The notes beneath the pieces were generated by a model. The model saw only the letters and a list, made by a program, of their open reading frames with translations, searched no databases and had not been told where the DNA came from. A stretch of 64,000 nucleotides of DNA from Leguminivora glycinivorella (lineage: Eukaryota > Arthropoda > Insecta > Lepidoptera > Tortricidae). Below are positions 41,493-53,127 of the stretch, piece by piece. The position numbers and the translations under genes were made by a program. The number at the start of each line of letters is the position of its first letter. Within the stretch, counting starts at the first letter, position 1. The DNA is taken from assembly GCF_023078275.1 (NCBI RefSeq), contig NC_062990.1, positions 14,585,549 to 14,649,548 of the forward strand. Reading direction: 5' to 3'.

Positions 41493-43419
41493 TTAAATAT
41501 TTGAATATCTCTCGCGAAAGTTTAGTCTTTAAGGAAACATTGTCTAAAATGTATTATTTGTCTAATTAATTTAAAAAAATCATATACAGGGGGATAGCGA
41601 GGAAAATTTAACCATGCCATTATGAGGCCAAAAAAAATGAACTAAAAATATGCTAATTTTCTTTTTTGCTAATATTTGCTTACTTTTTGGACACAATATG
41701 ATAAGTAAATGTTATTCATAAAGTTGGCACTAAGCTTGTGCTTGCTTTTAAGTTTAGTTTTAGTTGCTTATATAATCATGTAAAAATGTTCATGTAAATA
41801 AAGAATTGTAATAAAAAAAAAGCTTGTTCTTGTTATTTTTACATCACGTAGGTTGTATAAATATATGTAGCCTGATGTTGATAATAAAGATCCCATCAAA
41901 AACAAAACTTGTAAAAACACCAAGTCTTCGCAACTCAGTTCTTCTGGCGTAAAAAGAGTTGAGATCCCTGTAATACCAAGTCGGTTAATTTATTCAGTCC
42001 CTACTTTATGGACTACTAGCTTTATGGAGAACTCCACTTCGGACTGTATTTTTACTATTTGGATTACGACGTAACTTTGTAACTACGTAACTTTATTTGA
42101 TGTAAGGCAACACCACATAATTGATACAATTTCAATAGAATGGTATTGTCTTTCAAAGGTTTGTCAATGACTAAAATCCTCCTTTCATGGCACCTTAGCA
42201 GCAGCAAGCGCCTTATGAATGTTGTACACTGCGACATTTTGTTACATTGTTCCACAATCACTTCAATATCTGAATTAATTTCTGCCACCTCTCGTTATTT
42301 TGGACTATGTGCGCGCCCACGCAATCTAAGTAATACTATTAATTTGATTTTTTTTTCACATGTAGCTGTACGATTTTGGCGGCCCCCTTACCATTTGGCG
42401 CCTAGAGCGGTCGCTCTACTTGCTCTACGCTTAATCAGTTACACATTCTTTCACCTTAACCCATTGCAAATTTGTTGAAATAATGTACACATATTTATGA
42501 TCTCGACTGTACCTACTATTAACGACTTAACGAAACATACAAGTTTTTTTTCACATTTGAACATAATATTTAGGTACGTATTATTTAATTGTACCTCTAT
42601 TTTACAACACACTGATTTATTCACTGTAATTACTGCACATGTATAACCTTGCAATCCTTTATATTGATATGGGATTACAAAGTTAGTTATGCGGTTGGTG
42701 ATATAGGAAAACTGATTGTTTGAAAATTTCGTTTACACAGATATGTATTCCCAAACAGGGTAGGCAGAGCACACGAAACTACACTTTTCAGTGCCACCGT
42801 TGGCAAATTATCAAAGGGTTGTCAGCCTATTCGCACACACCACAATGGAATCCATATCCCATAGTTGACTTCTACGACTTCCATGTGAGGAAATTATATG
42901 GGGTGGTGAGATTTTTAACCCATCACCACACCGGGCATCTGTATAAATTTATTATTTTACATAGACAGGTACACTGATTTAGGTATTCACTGCAAATCAA
43001 CTGCAAATATAACTTGGTAATCCCATATATTGATATGAGATTACAAAGTTATTTATGCAGTTGATGTATCTAAAAACCTGGAATGAAATTGCAACATTTT
43101 TTAATTTTTGTGTGATTTATACACTAAAAACTAACTGTATTCTAAATTTGAAGCTTCCAAGTGTACTGGTTCAAATTTAATGAAATTTGGAATATACCGT
43201 GTTTATACAATGACTACTTGGGTGCTGAAAATTGAGGCTTCTAGTTTTATCCAGAACGGAGTAACAGGGGGTTGAAAAGGGTCTGAAATGCTTCGAGAAA
43301 AGGATGGTACGGCCGTGCCTCTTTTTGCTCGACTTGGCGGGGGCACTGCCGTGCCCCCAGATTCCACTACAGAGTCACATCTATTATATTCTATACGCAC
43401 GCAAAACGCCATATGGGTA
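41493..43419. other. Intergenic; small repeats, no gene
   Basis: 42660-42700 and 43025-43065 share TTGATATGRGATTACAAAGTT. 42750-42930 is a GGCAGAGCACACGAAACT copy. 42380-42425 (GGCGGCCCCCTTACCATTTG...AGAGCGGTCGCTC) may be a hAT remnant. Frames here are unrecognised. Confidence 0.45.
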
Positions 43420-43670
43420 CACTGAGAGAAAATACAACCAGTTTTCATGTTCGTTCAACAAGTTTTTTGGTTAAAATAGCGCCTACGTGCTCTTTGGTTC
43501 AAACAACAAGCTACTTGTCATCATTGAATCGGCAATATATTTGAATCAACAAGTCGATTTTATAAAAACAACCTGACACATATTGTTTTAAACATACGTT
43601 TGGCTGATTCAAACGGATAAACCGCAACAAGTCGAACTTGTCAAATTCACAATGCAAATTTCTCTCAGTG
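43420..43670. mobile_element. MITE, TA TSD, CACTGAGAGAAA ends
   Basis: 251 bp, CACTGAGAGAAA...TTTCTCTCAGTG, TA on both sides. About 96% identical by eye to 62496-62745, including AATAGCGCCTACGTGCTCTT. Tc1/mariner-like target. Confidence 0.88.
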
Positions 43671-43672
43671 TA

Positions 43673-43875
43673 GTGAGGACCTAGTGCGGGTTGTTCGAAA
43701 AATTCGTACAGCTAGATGTTGATGCCAAATTAGGCAATCACATCACCGCCGCTTTACATCAGGCGGGCCGTATACTTGTTTTCCACCGACGTAGTATAAA
43801 AAAAAAATCCGCCCCGAGACCATGGGCACAATGCCGTTCTTGAAACGTCGGAGCTTAGTTTTAAAAACATAACTA
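43673..43875. pseudogene. Penelope-like scraps with GAAACGTCGG motif
   Basis: 43680-43725 (GTGCGGGTTGTTCGAAAAAT-TCGTACAGCTAGA) matches the end of the Penelope-like ORF at 44700. 43816-43851 has GAGACCAT, a GGGC...-type stem and TGAAACGTCGG. A reverse dispersed-repeat scrap lies between. Confidence 0.55.
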
Positions 43876-44592
43876 TCTACCACCTACGATTTTCTCTGCT
43901 TTGCCCAAATTTTGACTGGTAGAGAATATCTCATGCCATTAAGTTCGCCTTTAGCGTATTAAGTTTTTATTTTGAAAATGTTCAAATAAATAAATATTCT
44001 GCGATTTAATAAGTTCCGTTTGCAATGCATTATCATATTATCAAAGCGAGTTATTAAAATTGTTATCATTTTATGCATACTCCGGGTTCGAATCCCGGTA
44101 AGGGCATTTATTAGTGTGATGAGCACAGATATTTGTTCCTGAGTCATGGATGTTTTCTATGTATATAAGTATTTATATATTATATATATCGTTGTCTGAG
44201 TACCCACAGCACAAGCCTTCTTGAGCTTACCGTGGGCCTCAGTGAATCTGTGTAAGAATGTCCTATAATATTTATTTATTTTATTTATTTATTTATACTA
44301 AAGTTAAAACTTATGAAAATCTCGTTAATTAAACCTTTATCTATAAACACTGTATAAACCGAACCATATTTCCTACAAAGTTTAGTTACTTACAACACTC
44401 CCCAGACTCTGAAACATTAACATGCATAATATAATTATTTCACCTTGTACAGAACAGAGTATAACACTACAGGGTATAATTTTCTCGTAACTTCCAAAGT
44501 GGAGGTAAAATCATTGGCCAGCTTAAAACCACTTTACTATGTCCAAAAACGTACGAAAGGTCGTATAGAAAATAACACTAGCTTTTATTACT
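43876..44592. other. Headless SINE and AT-rich DNA
   Basis: 44083-44300 is a SINE A copy truncated at its head (starts CCGGGTTCGAATCCCGG), type-2 tail. The remainder has no gene. Confidence 0.6.
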
Positions 44593-45367
44593 AAATTAAA
44601 ACGGGACTTAATCGCGTAAAACTTACGTTTTATATTTAACCCGACGTTTCGGACATGACATTACGTCCGTTGTCACGGGTAGACTGGCTGGGAGTTGTAT
44701 CAACATCTTCTAGCTGTACGAGTTTTTCGAACTACCCGCACTTGATTGTCATCAGTCACTTTTACGCTAGGGTTGCCACTCTGCCTACATACAACACTCA
44801 TGACATCCGATGGTATGGGACGGGAAGTTTTCTCACGTTTACACTTGCTAATCACTGGATTCCACGAAGATGAAATCCCTTGCCCTTCATTTTGATTGAA
44901 ATTACGATGTTTCCTGATTTCAATCGCTTCACGTACTTTCCTGCTATAGTAAAGACGTTCAGTTGAAAGGACTTTGGGATTATGCAGTTCAATCCAGTGG
45001 TTCGGTCCTGACTCTAGCAAATGCTCGGCAACCGCAGACTTATTTATTTGTCGTTTTTTGACCGCCGCGATATGTTCTTTGACCCTTTCCGCTATGGTGC
45101 GTTTGGTTTCTCCAATATAAGAACTACCACAGCTACAGTCAATCTTATAAACGCCTGGCGTCTGATATGGAATAACATCCTTTGCTGACCTTAGTTGCCC
45201 CGCCACCCTCGACAACGGCATGTACACAGTCTGTATCGAATACTTCTTTAGTATGGTACCAACCTTGTCTGTCACTCCCTTGACATAGGGCATAAATGCC
45301 GGTCATCTTGCAACATTCGGATGCTTCTTCGCAGGCTTTCGTCCCGTTTAAGTCCCGTTTTAATTTA
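44593..45367 (-). mobile_element. 5'-truncated Penelope-like element
   Basis: On the minus strand: AATTAAAACGGGACTTAAACG start, C-terminal ORF with GIY-YIG domain, then 3' sequence with GTGACAAC, stem-loop GGAC/GTCC, GAAACGTCGGG (44640-44681) and the end ACGCGATTAAGTCCCG followed by TTTTAATT. The ends are short inverted copies of each other, as often seen in truncated Penelope insertions. Confidence 0.8.
44700..45293 (-). CDS. Penelope-like Pol C-terminus, GIY-YIG endonuclease
   Basis: 197-codon frame, partial: an in-frame TGA lies four codons upstream and the RT is missing. It starts MPYVKGVTDKVGTILKKY, the end of the RT/linker in Penelope-like elements. GVYKIDCSCGSSYIGETKR (about 47-65) holds the GVY and YIG blocks of the nuclease with the Cys pair typical of Penelope, followed by the catalytic-region TIAERVKEHIAAVKK and the HLLESGPNHWIEL / RLYYSRKVREAIEIRKH blocks. 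In an intact element this nuclease nicks target DNA for priming. Here it is an inactive remnant, since RT is absent. Confidence 0.85.
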   Translation of the reverse strand: MPYVKGVTDKVGTILKKYSIQTVYMPLSRVAGQLRSAKDVIPYQTPGVYKIDCSCGSSYIGETKRTIAERVKEHIAAVKKRQINKSAVAEHLLESGPNHWIELHNPKVLSTERLYYSRKVREAIEIRKHRNFNQNEGQGISSSWNPVISKCKREKTSRPIPSDVMSVVCRQSGNPSVKVTDDNQVRVVRKTRTARRC

Positions 45368-45409
45368 ATAATATGAGTGAAGATCGTGTTAGTTTAAATC
45401 AATATAACA

Positions 45410-45654
45410 CTAGCTTTTGCCCGCGGCTTCGCTCGCGTTAAATTCGAAAATTGCGGAATGCTCTGTACAAACTTCCACCCCCCATTTTAGGGAAGTGGGT
45501 GACTATAAAGAGACGAAAAGTAGCCTATGTCACTCCCCGTATCTTCAACTATCTTCACTTAAAAAATCACGTCATTTCGACGCTTTGTTTTGCCGTGAAA
45601 GACGGACAAACAAACTGAAACACACACTTTCTCGTTTATAATAATTAGTATGGA
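45410..45654 (-). mobile_element. Non-autonomous Helitron, complete
   Basis: Plus-strand view: CTAGCTTTTGCCCGCGGCTT...AATTAGTATGGA, between A and T. Same family as 33741-33984. Confidence 0.85.
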
Positions 45655-46186
45655 TCAGGGTATACCCTTTTGGTACGCTGGTGAAGACGGGTTTATAAAC
45701 TAGGTTTAATTGGACTGAAGGTAAAATGGGGTAAGCGGGAAAATTGAGTTTTCGTGCCTGTCATTAAGGATAAGCTGGTTTAAGCGATATTTGATATTAT
45801 TCGGAGACAGTTCGATCATGATGCGGTTCAGTAATGAGGTAACTTACGGTATGTGTTGTATGTTGATTAATGATGCTTACCTGGAAGAGAAACATAATAA
45901 TAAGAACAGGTTTACACATTTGAAAGACTATTCTAACACGACTTCAGCTGAATCCACGCTAAAAAAGCACACATCCCAAAAACTCCAAATTACACATGAG
46001 TCCATTAAAAACTTCCAGCAGGTTAAACATACTAATTGCACAATTAACTGAACTCATCAAAAGAACGCAAAAAGCCTCTATTTAGCGAAAACTTTTGATT
46101 AGGTGCAATTAAGGAAAAACTCAGTTGTGGGGTTTTAGTGAGTCTGGTTGGGCGTACTACTCGTACTGTGAAAAAATTACTACCTT
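45655..46186. other. Intergenic; one unrecognised 86-codon frame
   Basis: The frame 45791-46051 (MILFGDSSIMMRFSNEVTYG...) has no motif I recognise and may be chance. Confidence 0.35.
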
Positions 46187-46412
46187 AAAACTCGGCCACA
46201 CATGCGCGTTTTGAGAGCGTAGGCGGAGCGTTAGTGGAGCGCAATGATAGCGGTGCGCCGGACGGACGCTGGCGTTGCGCCCAGTGGACGCCAGCGGGAA
46301 CTAACGAGCGCGGATTGCGAGCAGAACGCCAGCGTTCGTCCGGCGCACCGCTATCATTGTGCTCCGCTAACGCTACGCTATCAAAACGTTTTATGTGTGT
46401 CGGAGGCTTTAT
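46187..46412. repeat. GC-rich foldback element, second copy
   Basis: CTCGGCCACACATGCGCGTTTT...GCTATCAAAACGTTTTATGTGTG. Internal inverted halves include GCGTTAGTGGAGCGCAATGA / TCATTGTGCTCCGCTAACGC. Relative of 27150-27400; fragments at 47340-47395 and 47470-47540. Confidence 0.78.
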
Positions 46413-46439
46413 TCGTTTTATTGTCATAGATTATATTAG

Positions 46440-46900
46440 ATTTGATGTCTTTCCCATCACGGAACAATGGTATTCCGGACCTTTGGGAGGCGTGCGCGGG
46501 GCCGAAGCCAACGCGTAGAGGCCCTTTCGACACTTTAATGAAATGTAAGGGGTACACCGAGCGGATGTTGCCCTTGCCCGTATCATGGGACACACGCAGA
46601 GGCAACACCCGCCAGGGTGTAAGGACTAAATATTTGAGAGTTAATGGAATCTAAAATGAACTGGTCTATTTTGATGAAAGTGATGGACTAAATACTGGGC
46701 TATGGATAAGAAACCGGACGCCTGCCTAATAAAACGGTATCCAATTTTATTTCCGGCAGACGGTGACTCGTCCCCACAAGATGGGCCCCCACAAAAAGCG
46801 ACATCCAAGATGGCTCAAGGGCAACACCGGTGTGAGAACTCAAGGGTGTCACCGTTACATTTTCGAAATGACGGGCGTTTGTCCGATCCTTGATGATATG
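46440..46900 (+). repeat. Unclassified GC-richer repeat
   Basis: GGAACAATGGTATTCCGGAC, CGTGCGCGGGGCCGAAGCCA, then GGTGACTCGTCCCCACAAGA. Coding-like composition but frames are short and unrecognised. It may be a piece of a retroelement 5' region. Confidence 0.4.
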
Positions 46901-47339
46901 AATGATTTCTTACTATTTGCAAAATAACTTAGCTAGAATTTCAATGTAGGTATTCTTCTCAATTTGGTAAAAAGTAAATAAATACATAAAAAAGAGTAAT
47001 TGAAAAAGCTAGTGATATTTATTTTTGAATGCTACTATAAAATAGTTTGCTTACATATTAAAAATCCAAGTGCGATTATAATAAAAGAAAAAACATGTAC
47101 AAGTTTTATCATCGCACGTTTAAAACACAAAAGTAAATTTTACAAAATGTAGACATATCCCATTATCACACTCAATCCAAAGAACCCCATTGTTGTTTTA
47201 AAAGCGAAATATTAAAAACAGCGATCCCTTTAAATATCAACATAAATCCGAGTCGCAAACACGCATTAACTCCAAACAGGAGCTCCTACCACGATTTTGT
47301 CACGTTTTAGACAACGTAACTCAATAGGGTAAACATTAA
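46901..47339. other. AT-rich intergenic DNA
   Basis: Nothing recognised. Confidence 0.4.
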
Positions 47340-47950
47340 AGGTTCGGCCAAACTAGGGCGTTTTGATAGCGTAGCGGAATGCGAGCGCATTCAGAGCGGA
47401 CGGACGGACGGACAGACATGGCGAAACTATAAGGGTTCCTAGTTGACTACGGAACCCTAAAAAAACAGTTTTAAAGCTCGGCCACACATCCGCGTTTTAG
47501 AAGCGCAGCGTTAGCGTAGCGCAATGACGGCGGTGCGAGCAGAGCAATTTGATGGGGGGTAAATAAAATGGAATGGAAAGCTCCGTCTAGTTCAAAGTAT
47601 AGAGACACCATTTAGCTTTTGTTTTATTATAAATTTTTTGCTAACGTGGGTGTATTTACTTTGAACTAGCCGGAGCTTTCCATTCCATTTTATTTACCCG
47701 ATTTTATTTAACAGATTGTGAGCGTTTTCGGTCCAAAAGTAAAAAAAAATTGTCCTCCTTCCCCGTCTCTAACTTTTGAACCATAACTTTAAAAAATATG
47801 GGAAAAAAATATAAAAATAGTACTTTATAAAGACTTTCTAGGAAAATTATTTTCAACTTGACCAACTCAACCTAGGTAGTTGAACAGTTTTTGAAAAAAT
47901 ATTCGGGAAACTACAGAAAGTGGCCCTAACCGCTCTTGGCCGGTTTTTTT
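47340..47950. repeat. Mosaic of repeat fragments with a hairpin MITE
   Basis: GC-rich foldback scraps (47340-47395 and 47470-47540), both ends of the GGGTTCCGTAG...TTGGCCGG repeat (47395-47460 and 47745-47950), and between them a 143-bp hairpin at 47557-47699 with ~43-bp arms (GGTAAATAAAATGGAATGGA...GTTCAAAGTA). Confidence 0.7.
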
Positions 47951-48179
47951 AAATAAAAAAAAAAAACTAAAAATGTTCGCAAATATTTGGTTGTATTGAT
48001 CGTTTGGGGAGCGCTGCACTTCAATACATGCTATATAAAACAAAGTTGCTTGTCTGTTCGTTCCTACATATGGTTTAATCTTTAAATCTTTTTGTATGTG
48101 CTAACAAAAGTATGGACTTATATTTCAGAATCTGTAATAAATAAATTGAAAACTATTCAATGGATTTTAATGCGTTTTT

Positions 48180-49400
48180 CTTAAAAAGTTACATCCTTCC
48201 ATTCGATCCTTCCGTCAATTCATTCATTTTTTAAATTATTAATTAATTTATTTGACCATTCGGCAATTTTTCTTCACTCATTCATTAGAATGATGTTTAC
48301 GATATCGAGTAACTTATTTTAAAATACGAGTATCTAAAACTCGGGGTAGAAGCTAAGGTTACTCGTTTAATGAAGACATTAAATATAACAATGTTACTAA
48401 ACTGAACTGCATTGTGGCTGAGATAATATATGGTAAACAGTCTTGGAGGATCTTCTATTTATATTTAAATAGGAAAAGGGCTTTTTTTTGTTTTTTGTTA
48501 GTTGAAGAACTACCTAATCAAAATTTTCGACATTATTGTCAAATCGTGGATTTAAGAGGAAAGATTTATATGTAACACTCGTGCAGAGCGAATTATTCAT
48601 TCATTCATCATTCATTCATTTGTTCATCATTTATCTATCAATCAATTATTCAATCTATCAATACGTTCATTCCTTTACTTTTCATTAATTTGTTCATTCA
48701 ATCATTTACTCATTTATCCATTCAATCAATCACTCAATCATTCGCTATCGAGTAACGTATACTAAAATTATATCAAACTCGCGGTGGAAGCTAAGGCTAT
48801 TCGTTTAATGAAGATATTAAATGTAACAATGTTACTAGATTGAAATTCATTGTGACTGAGATAATATATGGTAAACAATCTTGGAGAATGTAAAATATTC
48901 TAATTGTATGTTAATACTAAAGGGAACCTTTATATCTGTATTTTTTTATTGTAAATTATTTTTTATTATAAGAATTAACTTAAATATCGGCCTTATTGTC
49001 AAATCATAGATTAAAGAGGAAAGGTTTATGTATAATACTCGTGCGGAGTGAGCCGCTATTCGTTATTTTTATTTAAATATTCATTTATTCATTATTCATT
49101 CATTTATTCATCCGTTCATTCAATCACTAATTAATCCATTCAATCAATCACTCATTAATTCGCTACCGAGTAACGTACCTACACTAAAATGTATCAAACT
49201 CGCGGTAGAAGCTAAGGCCATTCGTTTAATGAAGACATTAAATGTAACAATGTTACTTGATTGAAATGCATTGTGACTGAGATAATATATGGTAAACAGT
49301 CTTACAGAATGTGAAATCTTCTATTTGCATGTTAATAGGAAAAGCGACGTTTTCTTTTGTATTTTGGCTGTCACTATACTTTTCGGTATTGTCGAGAAAA
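48180..49400. repeat. Three-unit tandem array (418-444 bp)
   Basis: The block CGAGTAAC...AACTCGSGGTRGAAGCTAAG...TTCGTTTAATGAAGACATTAA...TGACTGAGATAATATATGGT recurs with starts at about 48305, 48749 and 49167. Each unit is followed by ATTCATTCAATCAATC-type simple sequence. Satellite-like; no coding. Confidence 0.8.
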
Positions 49401-49403
49401 AGG

Positions 49404-49640
49404 TATTTTATTTATTTATTTTATTTCATTTCAAATACGTTACAAAGTATGACAGTAAAAACCAAAGCACTGAATAACTAAAAATACATAAAAGTATAAA
49501 AAATAAACATATAAAAGTGAGAAAAAATAAAACAAAACAAGACTTTAACTAGATTTAGGTGACGACGTAAAGTCGAGGCTTCGTTGCGTCGTCTGTTCCG
49601 GCGTAGAATTCGGCAGGTTGCCCCGGAACCTTCAAAAGGG
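49404..49640 (-). mobile_element. 5'-truncated copy of the ORF1-only element
   Basis: Minus strand: GTTCCGGGGCAACCTGCCGA, AGACGACGCAACGAAG...CGTCGTCACCTAAATC (ORF end), ~120-bp 3' UTR and an AAATAAATAAATAAAA tail. Matches the last ~90 bp of the 24220-25407 ORF plus its 3' UTR. Confidence 0.8.
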
Positions 49641-50630
49641 TAATTCCATGTAACAGAGTAATGTAAGTGACCAATTATTTGCATGTTTTTTTATTCATGG
49701 TGCTAATTTAAATATCAATATATCTAAGGATTAAAAGTAGGCTTATCTAGAGATAAATTAAGATTTAAATTTGCATCATAAATAAAAAAACATGCAATGA
49801 AGTGGTCGCTTACATTACAGTTACGTGGAATTGCCCAAAAGACACTACACCCTTTGGACAGAAGCTAAAAAACTAACAGCATTTTTGTAATCTAGAAAAG
49901 TCAATGATTGGGTTAGGTGTTAGTTTAATATGTATTTTTATTTTTAATAATAGGTTAAGTTAGGTTTAGATTATTTTTAATATGTCCTTTTTGTGTTTTT
50001 AGCAATGTTCTTAATTAAATATTTGAATTTCATTATGATTGGGTTCATTCATCACATTTGTTTGTCGGAAACGGACGCATCTTAAAAAAATATGTCTTCG
50101 AGAAATCGGGTGTCAAAGTTTTGACACATGTTTGCAATACGGCTACAATTCAAAAATAGATTTCTGGCTGTATTGCAGGAAAGTAGTTGACGATTTTTGT
50201 GAAGATGTGACCATATGCATTTTTCAAAAAGGCTTTAAATGTGATCGGATTAAGGTTGTAATTTGAATGATTCTGAACCCGAATCTGCTAAAATCTCAAA
50301 AATAAAAATAATGAGATGTGGCATTTAGCAGGCAGAATACGTGTTGGTAAGTCAACTCAGTACTGCTAGATTTATTTTTATCACTTTATGCCCTCTATAA
50401 CATCATCAATAAACGCAGCTAAAAATTACTTACCCAAAATGGATTCTCATTTATGCACGCCAATTTAAGCTATAGCACTATTACTCACACGTCATAAGCA
50501 TATCACCTGCCGCGGAAAAAGAGGGTTATGCTAAACCGTTCAGAATATGAGCCGTTAAAGTATTCACGCCTCCGGGGAGGCATTCGGAGTGGTTGCATTT
50601 TGATTTTGGATTGATATTTTCTTTTTTTTT
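49641..50630. other. AT-rich intergenic DNA
   Basis: GGTAATTCCATGTAACAGAG / GTTACATTACAG-TTACGTGG-AATT is a loose inversion (49638-49832). No gene. Confidence 0.4.
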
Positions 50631-50631
50631 T

Positions 50632-50770
50632 GACGACCTTTCTGGCCTAGCGGGTAGTGACGTCCTGGGTTTGAATCCCGGTAAGGGCATTTATTAGTAT
50701 GATGAGCACAAATATTTGTATACCTTGTGCCTGTGTAAGAATGTTCCACAATATTTATTTATTTTATTTT
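50632..50770 (+). mobile_element. SINE A family, internally deleted
   Basis: Head GACGACCTTTCTGGCCTAGC, B box GGTTTGAATCCCGG, CAGATATTTG region, then direct joining to TGTGTAAGAATG...AATATTTATTTATT. Confidence 0.75.
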
Positions 50771-51720
50771 TATTTTCCATGTAGGTGCATGAAGTGAGCT
50801 AGATAAAATAGCCTTACAAGTGGGCTTCTGGCAGAACAAACTATTATTTATTTTTTATAATTTTGAACTTATTTGCCTGGCAAAATCATATCTATTAATA
50901 TGTATTTTTTTTATTATGAATTAACATAATTTTGTATTATGTCAACAGTCGGTTGTTATTATAATTTTTCTACCTAATTAAACATTTTTTGTAATGTCAT
51001 GTTATAGTATCTTTGCATTTTTCATGTTCTTCTAAGTAAGTATACATTAAATTTAACTTTACCTAAATTCAATAGGTACTAAATTAGGTAATCTAGGACT
51101 TAAGATGCTAATTTTGTTATTGTACTCTTTGCCTAGATTGCCATCTTACAAAAAATACCTTTTGGAAGAATAAGATTTAATTTACTATATTGCCTACTAA
51201 AATATGTTTCAAACGAAACCTTGCTTTAATTTAGTCACAAAAATTGCCAACGTAAAAAAAAACTATGTCATAAAAAAATCACAAATATTTTTTTTTCTTT
51301 ATTATCCACATAAATGTCAGATTACTATCATATTTCGTTTTCCGAACATACCCTTGAAATAAATCTTAGGGTATTTCGCGTAAAATATTATCATTCGGAA
51401 TGTGGGAAGGGATTTCCACCTTTTATTTGTTCCAATCTGTTGTTTATGTTTTGTTTTGTTCCGGGAAATTGGGGGTGATAATTATGGGCGTGGCGGGGGT
51501 GGAAATGTTGCGTTCATTTTGAGGAAATTGAAAAAAAAATGTTATTATACAATTTTCATGTGGATAATGTTGTTGTTATTTTTAGGAAATTAAAAAAAAA
51601 TATTATTCAATTTTCATATAAATATTTCTTTGTATGAAATGGAGGGTAAACAAGCCGATAATTTACTTATGATTGATTTTATAGTGCTACTACATTGTCT
51701 GTCATAAATGTTATTTAGCA
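50771..51720. other. AT-rich intergenic DNA
   Basis: No gene, no repeat boundary recognised. Confidence 0.4.
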
Positions 51721-51723
51721 TGA

Positions 51724-51768
51724 TGTGACAGGGACAGCGCGATATAGCGCGCCACTGTCCCTGTCACG
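51724..51768. repeat. Compact GC hairpin
   Basis: TGTGACAGGGACAGCGCGAT mirrored by GCGCGCCACTGTCCCTGTCAC. A short palindrome with inner GCGCGATATAGCGCGC. Confidence 0.75.
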
Positions 51769-51819
51769 CCGTGTTATAAATATATTTAAACTGAAATTAA
51801 TGTCATAAACAAAAAAAAT

Positions 51820-51933
51820 ACCAAGGCTTCCAAGTGTCCAAAGCTGGATTCGAATCAGCGTCCTGCGTTATAGCCACCGAATGGCTGAGTGGTTCAAGTA
51901 TCCGTGGTTTAGACACTTGGAGGCCTTGGCCAT
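51820..51933. repeat. Hairpin element with tRNA-like pieces
   Basis: CCAAGGCTTCCAAGTGTCCA and TTTAGACACTTGGAGGCCTTGG close it. Inside, GAATGGCTGAGTGGTTCAAG resembles the 5' half of a class II tRNA on the + strand, while GCTGATTCGAATCCAGC (T-arm) reads on the minus strand, so no whole tRNA forms. Confidence 0.6.
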
Positions 51934-52964
51934 TTTTTCTTTGTGTATGTCATTTGTTTCACTTTATAGTTAAATAGTAGTGTGTACTCAAAAATACAAA
52001 ATAAAATATTTTCTACGAAAATAATTTGATTTGTTCTAAGAGTACCTAAGCCATATTTATTTTGTAAAACACTTCACAAATTGATTGTATTGTTCTATTT
52101 GTTCTATTCCTACATTTTTGCGATACTTGTCGGACCCTTTTCATTTCCGGGGCTCCACACGGTTTTCATCGATTTTTGACAAGTTTTGAGTTACACCTCT
52201 TAAATTTACGCTACAGGTATAATTATAAGACCAACGGCCATCGGTTCTTCAAGCTTTTACCTCTATTAATATTTTCGGAAATAATCGCTCCTAAAGGAAA
52301 AAAAGTGCGTCCCCCCCCCCTCTAACTTTTGAACCATATGTTTAAAAATATGAAAAAAATCACAAAAGTAGAATTTTATAAAGACTTTCTAGGAAAATTG
52401 TTTTGAACTTGATAGGTTCAGTAGTTTTTGAGAAAAATACGGAAAACTACGGAACCCTACACTGAGCGTGGCCCGACACGCTCTTGGCCGGTTTTTTTTA
52501 AACATGGTCTAAAAAACACGTACATAAAATCGATATGTTTGGATTTACCTTTGACTTTTCTAAAAATTCAAGAGATATTTTAATTTTAAACTAATTAAAA
52601 CAAAGCTCACAGGGGGCTTGGTAGGTTAGGTTTTTGTATCTGTGTGTGTATTGTTAGGTTAGATCTAGTTTTTAAGTTTATGCATGTTAATGTAAGATTA
52701 TTGTATTTATTTATGAATCATGTCACTTGAACGAAATAAGTATATAACAAGTTGCCATATTGAAACAAACGTTATGGCCAAAAAGAGTTTTGGACAATAA
52801 AATTGTTCAACTTTGATGCCAAATATCACAGAAACAAAGCTGTGAAGTGATTATGAGATACTATTCTGTTTAAAGACGATGCTGTTAATATGAAAGCCAT
52901 TAGAGACTATCATAATATCAATGCATTCAAATCGAAGGTCATTGGCGCAGGGAACGCCCTTAAA
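51934..52964. other. Dispersed repeat copy and AT-rich DNA
   Basis: 52254-52500 is the 3' part of the GGGTTCCGTAG...TTGGCCGG repeat, 5' truncated. The remainder has no gene. Confidence 0.55.
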
Positions 52965-53127
52965 TCCATACTTAATATTATAAATGGGAAAGTGTGTATG
53001 TCTGTTTGTTTTTCCATCTTTCACGGGAAAACGGAGCGACGATGTGACATGATTTTTTAAAGTGGAGATAGTTGAAGGGATGGAGAGTGACATAGGCTAC
53101 TTTTTGTCTCTCAAAAGCAAAAGCTAG
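52965..53127 (+). mobile_element. Short Helitron
   Basis: TCCATACTTAATATTATAAA...AGCAAAAGCTAG between A and T. 163 bp; the 3' hairpin stem is lost. Confidence 0.75.

Noticed and set aside
42064..42478. Possible hAT transposase remnant
   Set aside because: Only a short GGCGGCCCCC...GAGCGGTCGCTC phrase is suggestive; the frames have no DDE or BED pattern.
44725..44780. CTGATGA...GAAA on the minus strand as a hammerhead in the Penelope-like ORF
   Set aside because: No complementary stem II between CTGATGA and GAAA; it is coding sequence for the ORF tail.
50039..50266. 75-codon Cys-containing frame
   Set aside because: Cys spacing fits no zinc-finger class and there is no supporting context.
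51402..51593. Membrane-like 63-codon frame
   Set aside because: Hydrophobic only because the DNA is T-rich; no homologous pattern.
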